Part shown: piece after piece, positions 7,595-17,025 of the stretch
Layout: each line of letters starts with the position of its first letter
Position numbering within the stretch: the stretch's first letter is position 1
DNA from: CSP1-1 sp035620615
Lineage (GTDB): Archaea > Thermoproteota > Nitrososphaeria > Nitrososphaerales > Nitrosopumilaceae
Length of the DNA: 64,000 nt
Direction of reading: 5' to 3'
NCBI GenBank assembly: GCA_035620615.1
Contig: DASPGM010000005.1
Location: 62,001 to 126,000 of the forward strand
The notes under the pieces: model-generated
What the model was told of the DNA's origin: nothing
The model's input: only the letters and a program-made list of their open reading frames with translations
Databases searched by the model: none
Translations under genes and position numbers: made by a program

Positions 7595-9040
7595 TTATAT
7601 TGGCACCTCTGGAAGGTTTACAGTGTTTTGAAGGGCATATGCAGCTTGTAATAGCACTTTATCTTTTCTTGAATTTCCTAATAATTGAATTCCAATTGGC
7701 AGGCCATTAGAAATTTCAAAAGGTATTGAAATTGCAGGTTTATCAGTTAAATTAGCAGTCACAGTATTAATGTCAACTAAGAAAAGGGCTATTGGGTCTT
7801 CAATCTTCTCCCCAAACTTAAAGGGCAATATTGGCACGGTTGGAGATATTAACATGTCAACTTTTTTCAAAGCGTCATTTACTTGGGATGTTAATTTACT
7901 TTTAACTTTCATTGCTTTTAGAAAATATTTTCCAGCATGTCCTGCGGATGGGACAAATCCCCCAAGGATCATTCTTCTTGAAACTTCTGGTCCAAAATTC
8001 TTTCTTGCTTTAGAAATGTATGACTTAAACTCATAACCCTCAGAATCAAAATCATAACCATATCGTAAATTATCATATCTGGCTAGATTACTTCCTGCTT
8101 CCGTTGCTGTGATTGTATAATATGCTGCCACAGAGTATTCTACCATGTCAAGAGATATTTCTTCAAACCTTGCTCCTAATTTCTCAAAATTTGAAATAGC
8201 TTTTTTTGTAGCAGTGGAAACTTCCTTATCAATTCCTTCAGTTGTCATTTCTTTGATAATGCCTATCTTCTTTCCCTCAACACCAGAATCAATATTTGCA
8301 AGATAATTTTCCTTTTGATTATCGATTGTAGTATTATCGTGAGGATCTATACCTGAAATTATGTTAAGTAAAAATGCGGTGTCTTCCACTGTTCTTGTTA
8401 TAGGACCAATTTGTTCTATACTATTTGAATACGATATAAGACCATACCTACTAATCAATCCATAGGTTGGTTTGAAGCCAACAGCTGAACAAAAGCTAGC
8501 TGGATTCCTCACAGAACCCCCTGTATCTGATCCTAGAGATGCAATACATTCTAATGCACTTACGGAAACCGCACTGCCTCCAGAAGAGCCCCCTGGGACA
8601 TATTCAATATTCCATGGGTTTTTGCTAGGACCATAGGCACTAAATTCAGTCGTCAATCCCATTGCAAATTCATCCAGGTTAGTTTTTCCTATCATTATCA
8701 TATCATGGTCTTTTAATTTTGAAATCACTGTAGCATCATAAGGAGATATAAAATCCTCTAACATTTTTGATGCACAAGTGGTTTTTGTTCCTTTAACACA
8801 TATGTTATCTTTAATTGAAATTGGCATTCCCATGCATGCGCCAATATTCTCACCATTTTTGATTTTTTTGTCCAATAATCTTGCTTGCTCTATTGCTTTT
8901 TCGTTTATTGATATGAATGCATTTAGTTTTGAATCAAGTTTATGAATTCTTTCAATTGTTTCTGAGATGAATTCTTCTATTGTAAAATTACCAGTTTTAA
9001 TTTCATCGATATATTTTAAAGCAGATATGCCAAGATCCAA
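7595..9040 (-). CDS. gatA: Aspartyl/glutamyl-tRNA amidotransferase subunit A
   Basis: 481 residues of the amidase-signature family. The Ser-cisSer-Lys triad is visible: K77 in MPISIKDN, the Gly/Ser loop GGSSGGS at 150-156 and GSDTGGS at 170-176. It hydrolyses glutamine and passes ammonia to GatB. Separated from gatC and gatB by 1 nt on each side. Presence of GatCAB rather than GatDE-only machinery fits use for Asn-tRNA formation, possibly also Gln-tRNA; the window cannot tell which. Confidence 0.96.
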   Translation of the reverse strand: MDLGISALKYIDEIKTGNFTIEEFISETIERIHKLDSKLNAFISINEKAIEQARLLDKKIKNGENIGACMGMPISIKDNICVKGTKTTCASKMLEDFISPYDATVISKLKDHDMIMIGKTNLDEFAMGLTTEFSAYGPSKNPWNIEYVPGGSSGGSAVSVSALECIASLGSDTGGSVRNPASFCSAVGFKPTYGLISRYGLISYSNSIEQIGPITRTVEDTAFLLNIISGIDPHDNTTIDNQKENYLANIDSGVEGKKIGIIKEMTTEGIDKEVSTATKKAISNFEKLGARFEEISLDMVEYSVAAYYTITATEAGSNLARYDNLRYGYDFDSEGYEFKSYISKARKNFGPEVSRRMILGGFVPSAGHAGKYFLKAMKVKSKLTSQVNDALKKVDMLISPTVPILPFKFGEKIEDPIALFLVDINTVTANLTDKPAISIPFEISNGLPIGIQLLGNSRKDKVLLQAAYALQNTVNLPEVPI

Positions 9041-9041
9041 T

Positions 9042-9308
9042 TCAAATCATCTTTGGTGCCTTAATGTAGATTCCTTTGTAATTCTTTAATTTTTTAATAA
9101 GTTTTTCATCATATGGAATGTATCTATCTTCTCTTAGATTCTCAATAGTTTGCTCTTTTACTACTAATTCATGAGTTTCAATTTTTGCCTTATCAAGAAT
9201 ATCAAAATACGCAATCATTTTTTGAACTCTATCAATGTGAACGTGATGATCATCAATTTCAATTCTCATCATTTTTGCAACATGCTCTATCTCTTCTTTT
9301 GAGACCAT
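9042..9308 (-). CDS. gatC: Aspartyl/glutamyl-tRNA amidotransferase subunit C
   Basis: 88 residues, normal GatC size. It starts VSKEEIEHVAKMMRIEIDDH, matching the N-terminal helix that wraps GatA and GatB. The C-terminal part (LREDRYIPYDEKLIKKLKNY) is the family linker region. Lies 9 nt after aspS and 1 nt before gatA. Stabilises the GatA-GatB interface; no catalytic residues expected. Confidence 0.92.
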   Translation of the reverse strand: MVSKEEIEHVAKMMRIEIDDHHVHIDRVQKMIAYFDILDKAKIETHELVVKEQTIENLREDRYIPYDEKLIKKLKNYKGIYIKAPKMI

Positions 9309-9317
9309 TTATCACAC

Positions 9318-10637
9318 CTAAGGTGTTAACCTATCAACATCTCTTGGATAAAATGTTGTATCGCGTATATTTTCAGTTCCGGTAAGTGCCATCATTAGTC
9401 TTTCAAGACCTATCCCACATCCTGCATGAGGTGGAACTCCATAATCAAATGAACCTAAATGATATTCAAATGCTTCTACTTTCATTCCTTTATTTTTCAT
9501 ACGTTCAGCTAATTCATTCTTTTTTTCAATTCTAGTACTGCCAGAGGATAATTCTAAATCCCCAAACATCAAATCAAATGATTCTGAAATCTTTGGATTC
9601 TCTTTGCTAACCTTAACGTAAAATGGTTTAGGAGCTATGGGCCAATCTTTTATAAAATAAAAACCCTCTAGACCTATTTTTTTTAAATTTGAGGGATAAA
9701 GATCATCACCCCATTCTGTGTTTGCCCCAGATTTTTGCATTTTTTCTACTAATTCCGAATAAGAGTATCTTGGAATTATTTCAGGAATGGAAGGAACCAT
9801 AAACTCTGAATCTGGATTTTCCATAACATAGTCTTTTACCGTTTGGATAGATATTTTGATAATTTTTTCAATTCTTGACATAATATCCACATAATCAACA
9901 AAAGCCTCTTCAAAATCAATTGAAATAGCTTCTGCTAAATGTCTATTTGTTCTAGATGGTTCAGCCCTAAATATTGGTGCTATTTCAAACACTTTTTCAA
10001 AACTCATTGTTAGTTGCTCTTTGTATAATTGTGGGCTTTGAGCAAGAAATGCTTCCTTATTGTAATAAAAAATTGGAAATAATGCTGCCCCCCCTTCAGT
10101 AGCTGTTGCAATCATTTTCGGGGTGTTAATTTCAATGAAAGATTCAGTGTAAAAATAATCTCTAATTGATTTCAATACCTGACTACGTGCTAAAAATATA
10201 TTCTGTAGTACTTTTCTTCGAAGATCAATCGGTCTAACTTCCAATCGGGTATCAATATTTTTTACAGTTTTTGCTTGTGGTTCAAAAGGTGGAATTTTTT
10301 CAACTTCTGAAAAAACTCTTAATTCTTTTGGAATAATTTCTATTCCGTTTGGAGACTTTTCAGATGATTTTACTGTACCTAATATGCCAATAGAAGAATG
10401 TTCTTTGAGCTTTGAAATTTTTTCTCTTATATCATCAGGGCAGCTCCCAGCTTTTGCAACAATTTGAATATCGCCGAATTTATCTCGGATTGTAACAAAT
10501 GAAATGTTGCCATGCCCTCTTACACTTAAAACCCACCCCATAATAATAACATCAGTTCCATTTTTTGATGGATTCAATTCTTTTGAATAATGTGTTCGTC
10601 GAAAATTTCCTAGTTCGGTTTCTATCATAAACTTCAA
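9318..10637 (-). CDS. aspS: Aspartyl-tRNA synthetase, archaeal type, probably non-discriminating
   Basis: 439 residues: N-terminal OB-fold anticodon-binding domain (GWVLSVRGHGNISFVTIRD) and class II core with motif 2 (IAPIFRAEPSRTNRHLAEA, FRAE at 223-226) and motif 3 (GCGIGLERLMMALTG). First gene of the aspS-gatCAB cluster, which strongly suggests it charges both tRNA-Asp and tRNA-Asn, the latter then amidated. In archaeal enzymes a Pro near the anticodon pocket has been linked to relaxed specificity; here P96 (EKSPNG) could be that residue, and the Trp/His position after GWV is Leu (recall-based, unverified). Confidence 0.93.
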   Translation of the reverse strand: MKFMIETELGNFRRTHYSKELNPSKNGTDVIIMGWVLSVRGHGNISFVTIRDKFGDIQIVAKAGSCPDDIREKISKLKEHSSIGILGTVKSSEKSPNGIEIIPKELRVFSEVEKIPPFEPQAKTVKNIDTRLEVRPIDLRRKVLQNIFLARSQVLKSIRDYFYTESFIEINTPKMIATATEGGAALFPIFYYNKEAFLAQSPQLYKEQLTMSFEKVFEIAPIFRAEPSRTNRHLAEAISIDFEEAFVDYVDIMSRIEKIIKISIQTVKDYVMENPDSEFMVPSIPEIIPRYSYSELVEKMQKSGANTEWGDDLYPSNLKKIGLEGFYFIKDWPIAPKPFYVKVSKENPKISESFDLMFGDLELSSGSTRIEKKNELAERMKNKGMKVEAFEYHLGSFDYGVPPHAGCGIGLERLMMALTGTENIRDTTFYPRDVDRLTP

Positions 10638-10711
10638 TTTTGTCTTATTCTGCCTCTTAAAAAATTATGTTAAAAATTTACATTTAGAATGGATATTTTT
10701 CCTATTTTTAA

Positions 10712-12142
10712 CTATAGATCTGGAAATAATAATTCTCTAAGTGTAGGAGCATTGTCTTTCACATCTACTTTGGTTAAATTTTTCTTTTTTATTTGCCCAT
10801 AAGATGTTAAATCCCTCTTAAAAAAAGAGTCAACTGTCCAATCTAATATGACCTTAATTTTTTTTCCAATTGATGGCATTTGAAGCACATAATATGACCT
10901 CCAAATAAGCCATGGAATAAACCCCTGTAAGTTATATCCAAATATAGATACAATGGCATTTCTTTTTCCAATAGTGGCCATCATCCCTTTACTGTGATAC
11001 GAAAATATTTTCATTTTATCTTTTCCAGTTAACATGACTTTTATGTTATGAGAGACTGTTTGGGCCTGATGAATTGCATGTTGTGCAGTTGGAGGATATG
11101 CTTTTCCAGTATTGATATCTATTATTTCTGAACAATCGCCAAGCGCAAAGACGTTTGTATATCCAATTAATCTTAAAAATTTATCAACTTTAACTCGTCC
11201 GGATTTTTCATGTTCACATTTTAATTGAGAGATTACAGGGTCTACAGTTACACCACCAGTCCAAATTAAAGTAGTGCATGGAACTTTTTTATCATTATCT
11301 AGTAATACATAGTCTTCATCAGCATCAATTGCTTTTGTATTTGTCAAAACCTCTACTCCATGTTTTTTTAAATATTTCAAAGCTTTATTGCTTAAAGATT
11401 CACTTACTTCAGGTAAAATTCCATTTTTTGATGAAACTAGAATCATATTGATTTTTTCTTGCTTGATATTTGGGTACATCCTAACAGATGATTCTCTAAT
11501 AAGATGATTCAATTCTCCAATAGTTTCAACTCCAGCAAAACCCCCACCAACAACTGTAAACGTCATAAGTTTTTGTTGAAGATCTGGATCACTAGTCTGT
11601 CCAGCATTTTCAAGCATATTGATTGCATGATTTCTGATTCCAATCGCATCTTCAATTGTTTTTATTGTGAATGAATGTTTTTCAATATTTTTATTTCCAA
11701 AAAAATTAGTTACACTACCTAAAGCTAGTACAAGGTAATCATATTCCAAAGCGTGAACTTTTCCATCAAAGAGTCTGCTAATTGTAACTAATCGTTGTTC
11801 CAAATCAATTGATGATACGACAGCTTGATAGAATTTAGCTCTTTTACAAAAAGTTCTAATCGGAATAGAAATATCACGAGGATGGATCATTCCAGAAGCT
11901 ACTTCTGGCAACATTGGTGTAAAAAGGAAAAAATTATCTTGATTTACAATACTAATATCTACATTTACTTTATCTTGAAATATTTTTTGAATATCTCTTA
12001 AAATATTTACTCCGCTAAAGCCTCCACCTAAAATTAGAACTTTTTTCACTGAAGGAAAATCAGATTTGTGGATATATTGGATGTGTTGTTCTAATGTGCT
12101 TTTTTTCTTAAATTCTAAATGACACTTATTGCAGATATTCAC
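10712..12142 (-). CDS. Type II NADH dehydrogenase-like flavoprotein with N-terminal C2H2 zinc finger
   Basis: 476 residues. Residues 4-25 form a C2H2 finger (C4, C7, H20, H25: CNKCHLEF...EQHIQYIH). From residue 34 the protein is a two-dinucleotide-binding-domain flavoprotein: FAD motif LILGGGFSGVNIL at 36-48, NAD(P)H motif VVGGGFAGVE at 197-206 and FALGDCSEI near 350. The C-terminal amphipathic segment (FIPWLIWRSYYVL) is the membrane anchor typical of NDH-2, which passes electrons from NADH to quinone on the cytoplasmic face. The finger is an unusual addition; the first flavin strand begins well after it and the linker is short. Monocistronic. Confidence 0.88.
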   Translation of the reverse strand: MNICNKCHLEFKKKSTLEQHIQYIHKSDFPSVKKVLILGGGFSGVNILRDIQKIFQDKVNVDISIVNQDNFFLFTPMLPEVASGMIHPRDISIPIRTFCKRAKFYQAVVSSIDLEQRLVTISRLFDGKVHALEYDYLVLALGSVTNFFGNKNIEKHSFTIKTIEDAIGIRNHAINMLENAGQTSDPDLQQKLMTFTVVGGGFAGVETIGELNHLIRESSVRMYPNIKQEKINMILVSSKNGILPEVSESLSNKALKYLKKHGVEVLTNTKAIDADEDYVLLDNDKKVPCTTLIWTGGVTVDPVISQLKCEHEKSGRVKVDKFLRLIGYTNVFALGDCSEIIDINTGKAYPPTAQHAIHQAQTVSHNIKVMLTGKDKMKIFSYHSKGMMATIGKRNAIVSIFGYNLQGFIPWLIWRSYYVLQMPSIGKKIKVILDWTVDSFFKRDLTSYGQIKKKNLTKVDVKDNAPTLRELLFPDL

Positions 12143-12236
12143 AAAATCATTTTATTTTATCAATGCATAAAAAGCATGTCTGTTCATGTTCTACATACAA
12201 GATGAAAAATTTTCTTATGTGATTTTCATCATTTTT

Positions 12237-12473
12237 ATGTCTGAATTAAAAAGATTCATCATGACATTATCAACTAGAGAAAAGGTAGTTTCCTTAATCT
12301 CTAACGCAATCGCCGCATATTCATTAAATTTAGAAAATAAATCCTTACCTGAAAATACATCATTAATTGATTTCATTTTAAAATCAATCCCTAATGAAAT
12401 GAAATCCGAAATAACAATTGAATTAATTGATGAGGTATTTGATTATATATCTAAAACAAGTTCAAAATTATGA
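12237..12473 (+). CDS. Hypothetical protein (about 78 aa)
   Basis: Predicted helical protein: MTLSTREKVVSLISNAIAAY, then NLENKSLPENTSLIDFILKS and a final helix IELIDEVFDYISKTSSKL. The frame is open upstream to 12186, but the hydrophobic extension looks less protein-like than the part from 12237; 12261 is another possible ATG. No Cys, no known family. Short and divergent from the NDH-2 gene. Confidence 0.5.
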   Translation: MSELKRFIMTLSTREKVVSLISNAIAAYSLNLENKSLPENTSLIDFILKSIPNEMKSEITIELIDEVFDYISKTSSKL

Positions 12474-12513
12474 GTGTGTTTTAATGATTGAGATTTACCA
12501 GTAAATCTCTGTA

Positions 12514-12645
12514 TTACTCCATTAAGGATCTTCCGCAAGAAGGGCATTTTGGAGCCATTTTCAGCATAGCGTATTCCAAAGTATCGTTTATTTTAAAACA
12601 CTTTTTTCCTCCGTCATTGCAAATATGACAAAAATCCTTTGCCAT
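12514..12645 (-). CDS. 43-residue zinc-ribbon micro-protein
   Basis: Start MAKDFCHIC at 12645 is chosen because GATAAAATC (12667-12675) lies 26 nt upstream as a TATA box. The protein has two C-x2-C pairs, C6-C9 and C34-C37 (CPSCGRS), the pattern of a small zinc ribbon. A longer in-frame version from 12702 would place the TATA box inside the gene. Function unknown; such ribbons often bind RNA polymerase, ribosomes or tRNA enzymes. Confidence 0.6.
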   Translation of the reverse strand: MAKDFCHICNDGGKKCFKINDTLEYAMLKMAPKCPSCGRSLME

Positions 12646-12767
12646 GAGGAATATAGAAACACAGTCGATTTTATCATTGAGTGTGTTCAATATAGAAAAC
12701 AATCCTCTATCAATCTGCTATTATCTCCATGATTCATAAAGTGTAATTTTTAAAATATCATTGTAAA

Positions 12768-13793
12768 TTGGCCACTATCGCTACATTAGGCTCCCATTGT
12801 GCTTTACAAGTTTTAAAAGGTGCAAAAGATGAGGGTCATAAATCTATTTTAATTTGTGAAAAAAAACGTGAAAAACTTTATCGAAGGTTTGGGTTTATTG
12901 ATGAATTTATTTTGGTTGATTCATTTATTGAGATTTTTGAAGATAAATGTAATTCACAACTAGAAAAAAATAATGCCATTCTAATTCCTCATGGAACATT
13001 AATTGCACAAATGAGTTCTCAACAAATTGAATCGCTTAGAATTCCAGTATTTGGCAATAAATTGATTTTACGATGGGAGTCTGACAGGAAATTAAAAGAA
13101 AAATTAATGCACGAAGCCAGACTTAATGTTCCAAAATCAATTTCAAGTCCTAAAGAAATTTCGAAATTAACTATTGCAAAAAGACATGGAGCAGCTGGAG
13201 GAAAAGGATATTTTCTTACTACAAGCGAACAAGATTATATTAAAAAACGAGACATATTGGTTTCTCAGGGAATAATCAAAGACGACAATGATCTATATCT
13301 TCAGGAATATCATTCAGGGGTTTTGGCCTATTTGCAATATTTTTATTCTCCATTAAAAAAAGAATTAGAATTTTTTGGTGTTGATAAAAGGCATGAATCA
13401 GATATTGAAGGATTGGCAAGAATTCCATCAAAACAACAATTAGAAATTGATGATGTACCGTCCTTTAATGTAATTGCAAACAGTCCTCTAGTTTTACGCG
13501 AATCATTATTAGATGAAGTTTATTCAATGGGAGAACGATTTGTTGAAGCATCCAAAAAATTAGTTGCGCCTGGAATGAACGGGCCATTTTGTATTGAGGG
13601 AGTTTATGATGCCAATGCCAAATTCCATTCATTTGAATTTTCAGCTAGAATTGTTGCAGGGACCAATATGTATATGGATGGTTCTCCATATTCAACTTTA
13701 CTTTATGAGGGTTCCATGAGTATGGGAAAAAGAATAGCACTAGAAATAAAGAATGCAGAATCAAGTAATCAATTAAATAAAATTATTACCTAA
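12768..13793 (+). CDS. purP: FAICAR synthetase (formate-dependent AICAR formyltransferase)
   Basis: 341 residues of the archaeal PurP family, an ATP-grasp enzyme that ligates formate to AICAR in step 9 of purine synthesis, replacing folate-dependent PurH activity. Visible features: N-terminal ATIATLGSHCALQVLKGAKD, ATP-grasp segment KRHGAAGGKGYFLT near residue 140, and metal-binding end region GPFCIEGVYDANAKFHSFEF with SARIVAGTNMYMDGSPYS. Starts TTG at 12768. Convergent overlap of 8 nt with the gene at 13786. Confidence 0.93.
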   Translation: MATIATLGSHCALQVLKGAKDEGHKSILICEKKREKLYRRFGFIDEFILVDSFIEIFEDKCNSQLEKNNAILIPHGTLIAQMSSQQIESLRIPVFGNKLILRWESDRKLKEKLMHEARLNVPKSISSPKEISKLTIAKRHGAAGGKGYFLTTSEQDYIKKRDILVSQGIIKDDNDLYLQEYHSGVLAYLQYFYSPLKKELEFFGVDKRHESDIEGLARIPSKQQLEIDDVPSFNVIANSPLVLRESLLDEVYSMGERFVEASKKLVAPGMNGPFCIEGVYDANAKFHSFEFSARIVAGTNMYMDGSPYSTLLYEGSMSMGKRIALEIKNAESSNQLNKIIT

Positions 13794-14271
13794 ACAAAAC
13801 TCTTTTAGTTTTTTGAAACAATATTGTAAAACTCATTAATGACAATAAGATAAGTGTAATTCCAAGAGGATATTCTGGAATCACATGAGTACCAATAATT
13901 TCAATTTCTTCAGTATAAGTAGGAATAAAAAAAGTCAGATGTACTTCATCTGAAGATTCCACTTGATACTCTACTTCTATACCATTTACAAGTATCGCAA
14001 ACTCATTATTTTCTGCACTAAGTAAACTAGGTGGAAACGCAATTTCAAATTGAGAATTTTTTACATTCTCTGTTCCAATTAATAAGGAATTTAATTCCTT
14101 ATCAATTCCCATAGCAATTACATTTCCATCAAACTCATATTTTATGTCAAAAAAATAATTATCAATTTCCATATGGTAGTTTTTGTCTGCAAAAGCAGGA
14201 AGATTTAATGAAAGTAAAAGTGGGAAAAAAATTATCAATAGCACATGTTTATTAAAGAATTGAAGTTTCAA
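13786..14271 (-). CDS. Secreted protein with C-terminal PEF-CTERM-like anchor
   Basis: 161 residues: N-terminal signal peptide (VLLIIFFPLLLSLNLPAFA), a beta-rich extracellular part (YHMEIDNYFFDIKYEFDG), and a C-terminal tripartite sorting tail, PEYPLG followed by a hydrophobic helix (ITLILLSLMSFTILF) and a basic end KTKRVLFR. This is the PEF-CTERM-like arrangement processed by archaeosortase-type enzymes (family knowledge). Its start overlaps phnE by 4 nt, so it is the last gene of the phnDCE operon and may be an exported partner of the transporter. Confidence 0.72.
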   Translation of the reverse strand: MKLQFFNKHVLLIIFFPLLLSLNLPAFADKNYHMEIDNYFFDIKYEFDGNVIAMGIDKELNSLLIGTENVKNSQFEIAFPPSLLSAENNEFAILVNGIEVEYQVESSDEVHLTFFIPTYTEEIEIIGTHVIPEYPLGITLILLSLMSFTILFQKTKRVLFR

Positions 14272-15050
14272 ACTTTAACTTCCATTCCTTTTTGTGTTTT
14301 AACAATATATTTATCTCTAATTTTTACACTTGCAAAATCAATTATTAATACAGTAATTAAAACGACCAACATGAAAACAGCCGCTTTTCCATATTCAAAA
14401 AATTTAATGTAATTAATAATATAAAATCCAATTCCACCCGCACCAACAAGACCTAGGATACTGGTTTGCCTTACATTGTAATCAAACATATACAAAATTT
14501 GGCTTAGTAAATGTGGTGCAGATTCAGGTATGACAACATGCCGAATTAATTGCCATTTTGAAACCCCGATTGAATTGACGGCATCTACTGGATCGGAGTC
14601 TATTGCTTCTATGGATTCATACTGTAATTTGGCAATAAATCCTACAGTATACATGATGATGGCAAGAACCCCTGCAAATGTACCTAGACCTACCATAATT
14701 ACAAATAATATTGCCCACAGTATTGATGGGAATGTACGTGTTGCTGCTAGGAGTGCTCTTAATGGGACATACACATATTTGCTATTAAGATTACGAGCTG
14801 CAAGCATACTTAATGGAAGTGCAATAGTTACTCCCACAACTGTACCGATAAATGCCATTTCAATTGTTTCCAGCATAGACCAAAACGCAGTACCAAACAA
14901 TTTTGGTTCTACCTCAGTCATTTCTTTTAGTATTATTGCAAGATTGGGAATTCCCTCTACAAAATCAGCTGGATTTGCATCAATGTTATAAGACATTACA
15001 ATAATTCCAGCAATTACTAAACCGATAATTAGATTATTTTTAGGATTCAT
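14268..15050 (-). CDS. phnE: Phosphonate-type ABC transporter permease
   Basis: 260 residues, multi-spanning membrane protein with the binding-protein-dependent permease EAA-type loop (EAIDSDPVDAVNSIGVSKWQ, then LIRHVVIPES) that docks on the ATPase. The PhnE-type block GLVGAGGIGFYIINYIKFFE is present near the C-terminus. Overlaps phnC by 11 nt. Moves phosphonate or phosphite-like anions across the membrane; exact substrate is not shown by the sequence. Confidence 0.9.
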   Translation of the reverse strand: MNPKNNLIIGLVIAGIIVMSYNIDANPADFVEGIPNLAIILKEMTEVEPKLFGTAFWSMLETIEMAFIGTVVGVTIALPLSMLAARNLNSKYVYVPLRALLAATRTFPSILWAILFVIMVGLGTFAGVLAIIMYTVGFIAKLQYESIEAIDSDPVDAVNSIGVSKWQLIRHVVIPESAPHLLSQILYMFDYNVRQTSILGLVGAGGIGFYIINYIKFFEYGKAAVFMLVVLITVLIIDFASVKIRDKYIVKTQKGMEVKV

Positions 15051-15885
15051 TTCTATTGTATAACTCCATAATTTCTTGTTGGGACATATTTCCTGATTGG
15101 AAATCTGTTATTTTATCACCTTCTATTCCAATTTCTAGAATTTTTTGACCTTCTTTAATTACTGCCACACGATTTGCATATTCTAATGCAAGATGCATAT
15201 CATGGTGAACCATGACCGCTGTAAGGTTCAATCGTTTCTGTGCATCAGATACTAAATCCATTATTTCCCTTGCTGTAACTTGATCCAATTCAGAAACAAT
15301 TTCGTCTGCAAGTAATAGAATTGGTTTTTGCATTAATGCCCGTGCAATGGCAACTCTTCTTTTTTCACCTCCACTTAACATGTATGCTTTTCTTTTGGAT
15401 TTTCCTGTTAATCCTACCATTTTGATTATTTTCTCCGCTTCTTGAATTTCATTTTCAGGAAATTTTTTCAAAAATGAATTTAATCTCCCTACACGGGGTA
15501 AGCATCCAATCAAAACATTTTCTAATACGGTGATATTTTTTACTAGCCCTAGACTTTGAGGGATATAGCCAATCTTAGACATTGCTTTTTTGAATTCCTT
15601 GTTATTCATGTTGGGAGTTTGATAATCTACTTTAATCTGGCCTTTACTCGGAATCATCATTCCATTGATAAGTTTGAGTAATGTAGATTTTCCTGAACCT
15701 GATTGACCCACAATCGCATAATTTGTACCTCGTTCAATTGATAAAGTAATTTCTTTTAGAGAGTAATTTTCTGCATCATAAGATGCCCATACATTATTCA
15801 TTTGAATTAATTTTTTAGTTAAAATTTCTGAAAGATTAGAAAGGCTAGTTGATTTTTTTTTTGCATCCAATATATAGAGTGACAT
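15040..15885 (-). CDS. phnC: Phosphonate-type ABC transporter ATP-binding protein
   Basis: 281 residues. Walker A GQSGSGKST at 60-68, signature LSGGEKRRVAIARAL, Walker B LLLADEIVSELD and switch His in VMVHHDMHLAL. The ABC core starts near residue 29 (MNNVWASYD), leaving a 28-residue N-terminal extension; the core ATG is an alternative start. Its first base coincides with the last base of phnD. Energises PhnE. Confidence 0.92.
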   Translation of the reverse strand: MSLYILDAKKKSTSLSNLSEILTKKLIQMNNVWASYDAENYSLKEITLSIERGTNYAIVGQSGSGKSTLLKLINGMMIPSKGQIKVDYQTPNMNNKEFKKAMSKIGYIPQSLGLVKNITVLENVLIGCLPRVGRLNSFLKKFPENEIQEAEKIIKMVGLTGKSKRKAYMLSGGEKRRVAIARALMQKPILLLADEIVSELDQVTAREIMDLVSDAQKRLNLTAVMVHHDMHLALEYANRVAVIKEGQKILEIGIEGDKITDFQSGNMSQQEIMELYNRNES

Positions 15886-16964
15886 TACTTCTTAAAATTA
15901 TACTTATCAAGCATTACTTGTTCTAATCCTGATAACGAATCGAGATATTTTCCAAATTCTCCTATATGCATAGTGGTACTAGTGGGTAGTAATGCCTCTG
16001 CCCCATAGACATTTTTTAAAATATGATTATTCTTTTCATCATTTAATCCGAGCATCGCATCAACTAGATTTTTTTTGGTAGATTCTGACATATCAGGACT
16101 TATTACCAGTACATGGGATGGAACAGGTCCAATCTGTTCTACAATTCTAAGTTGATTTTGTTGTTCGGGAGTGAGATATTGTTGTGGTGCAATATCAGAA
16201 CCAAAAGCTACATCCACATTATCGTTTAGTAATAATTCAAGAGCAGCCTTATACCCTCCTGCAAATGTATGAGATTTAAAAGAATTTTTTAGAGCTGTTT
16301 CCAAACCAATCAAATCATCTCCTTGAATTTCCACGTCACCGTTTGCTACAAGAGTTCCCATAGGCATTACAAATCCAGAGGAACCAGTAATACTAGTAAA
16401 TGCCACCCTCTTACCTACAGTATCAGATAAAGTATGCATAGAATCATTATTTGCTTTAGCCCAAATTGTAGCCTGATAATTGATTTTCCCTTCAACAACT
16501 TCTGCAAGAACTACCTCTGCACCTGAACGAGTATGAGCAATCCATGCAGGTCCAGTATCCATAAAAGCTGCATCAATGTGACCAAAACGAAGTCCTTCAA
16601 TTATTGTTTCGTAGTTATTTGGAACAACAATTTTTACATCAATTCCTAATTTTTGCTGGAGATATGTTTTCATTTCATCTGCTTTTGGAGTTAATTCATC
16701 TGCTTTTTCTGTAGGGATAAAACCGATTGTTATACTATCGACGTCAGTTATTTTTGTTGATGATGGAATTTGTATAGTACCTTTTTCAATCAAAAATTCA
16801 ATTGCATTGATAAATTCTCCATCAGAAATACTTCCATCAGACCACCAGCCAGCACTATTTTTAACCCAGCTTGGAATTTCATCAGATTGAGCGGAAACAA
16901 CAATAGGCAATACCATCATTCCAAAAATTAATCCTAATAATGCAAAAGTATTTTTGTAATTCAT
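15885..16964 (-). CDS. phnD: Phosphonate/phosphite-type substrate-binding protein with N-terminal W-rich module
   Basis: 359 residues: signal peptide (1-26), then a thaumarchaeal surface module IPSWVKNSAGWWSDGSISDG at 31-50 followed by EFINAIEFLIEKGTIQIP, then a PhnD/SsuA-fold binding domain (SITIGFIPTEKADELTPKAD, FGHIDAAFMDTGPAWI, VAFTSITGSSGFVMP). The W-module is also found twice in the protein at 43489-44388 and is probably a cell-surface attachment domain. Start supported by a TATA box at 16993-17002. First gene of phnD-phnC-phnE-PEF protein. Confidence 0.88.
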   Translation of the reverse strand: MNYKNTFALLGLIFGMMVLPIVVSAQSDEIPSWVKNSAGWWSDGSISDGEFINAIEFLIEKGTIQIPSSTKITDVDSITIGFIPTEKADELTPKADEMKTYLQQKLGIDVKIVVPNNYETIIEGLRFGHIDAAFMDTGPAWIAHTRSGAEVVLAEVVEGKINYQATIWAKANNDSMHTLSDTVGKRVAFTSITGSSGFVMPMGTLVANGDVEIQGDDLIGLETALKNSFKSHTFAGGYKAALELLLNDNVDVAFGSDIAPQQYLTPEQQNQLRIVEQIGPVPSHVLVISPDMSESTKKNLVDAMLGLNDEKNNHILKNVYGAEALLPTSTTMHIGEFGKYLDSLSGLEQVMLDKYNFKK

Positions 16965-16992
16965 ATCTTATTTTAGATTAGGATTAGCTAAG

Positions 16993-17002
16993 TTATTTAA
17001 AC
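16993..17002 (-). promoter_or_regulatory. TATA box of the phnDCE operon
   Basis: Minus-strand GTTTAAATAA, centred about 34 nt before the phnD ATG, giving a predicted leader of roughly 8 nt. A palindrome (17026-17043) lies just upstream of it. Confidence 0.5.
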
Positions 17003-17025
17003 AGCAGTTCTATTCTAATTCTTTA

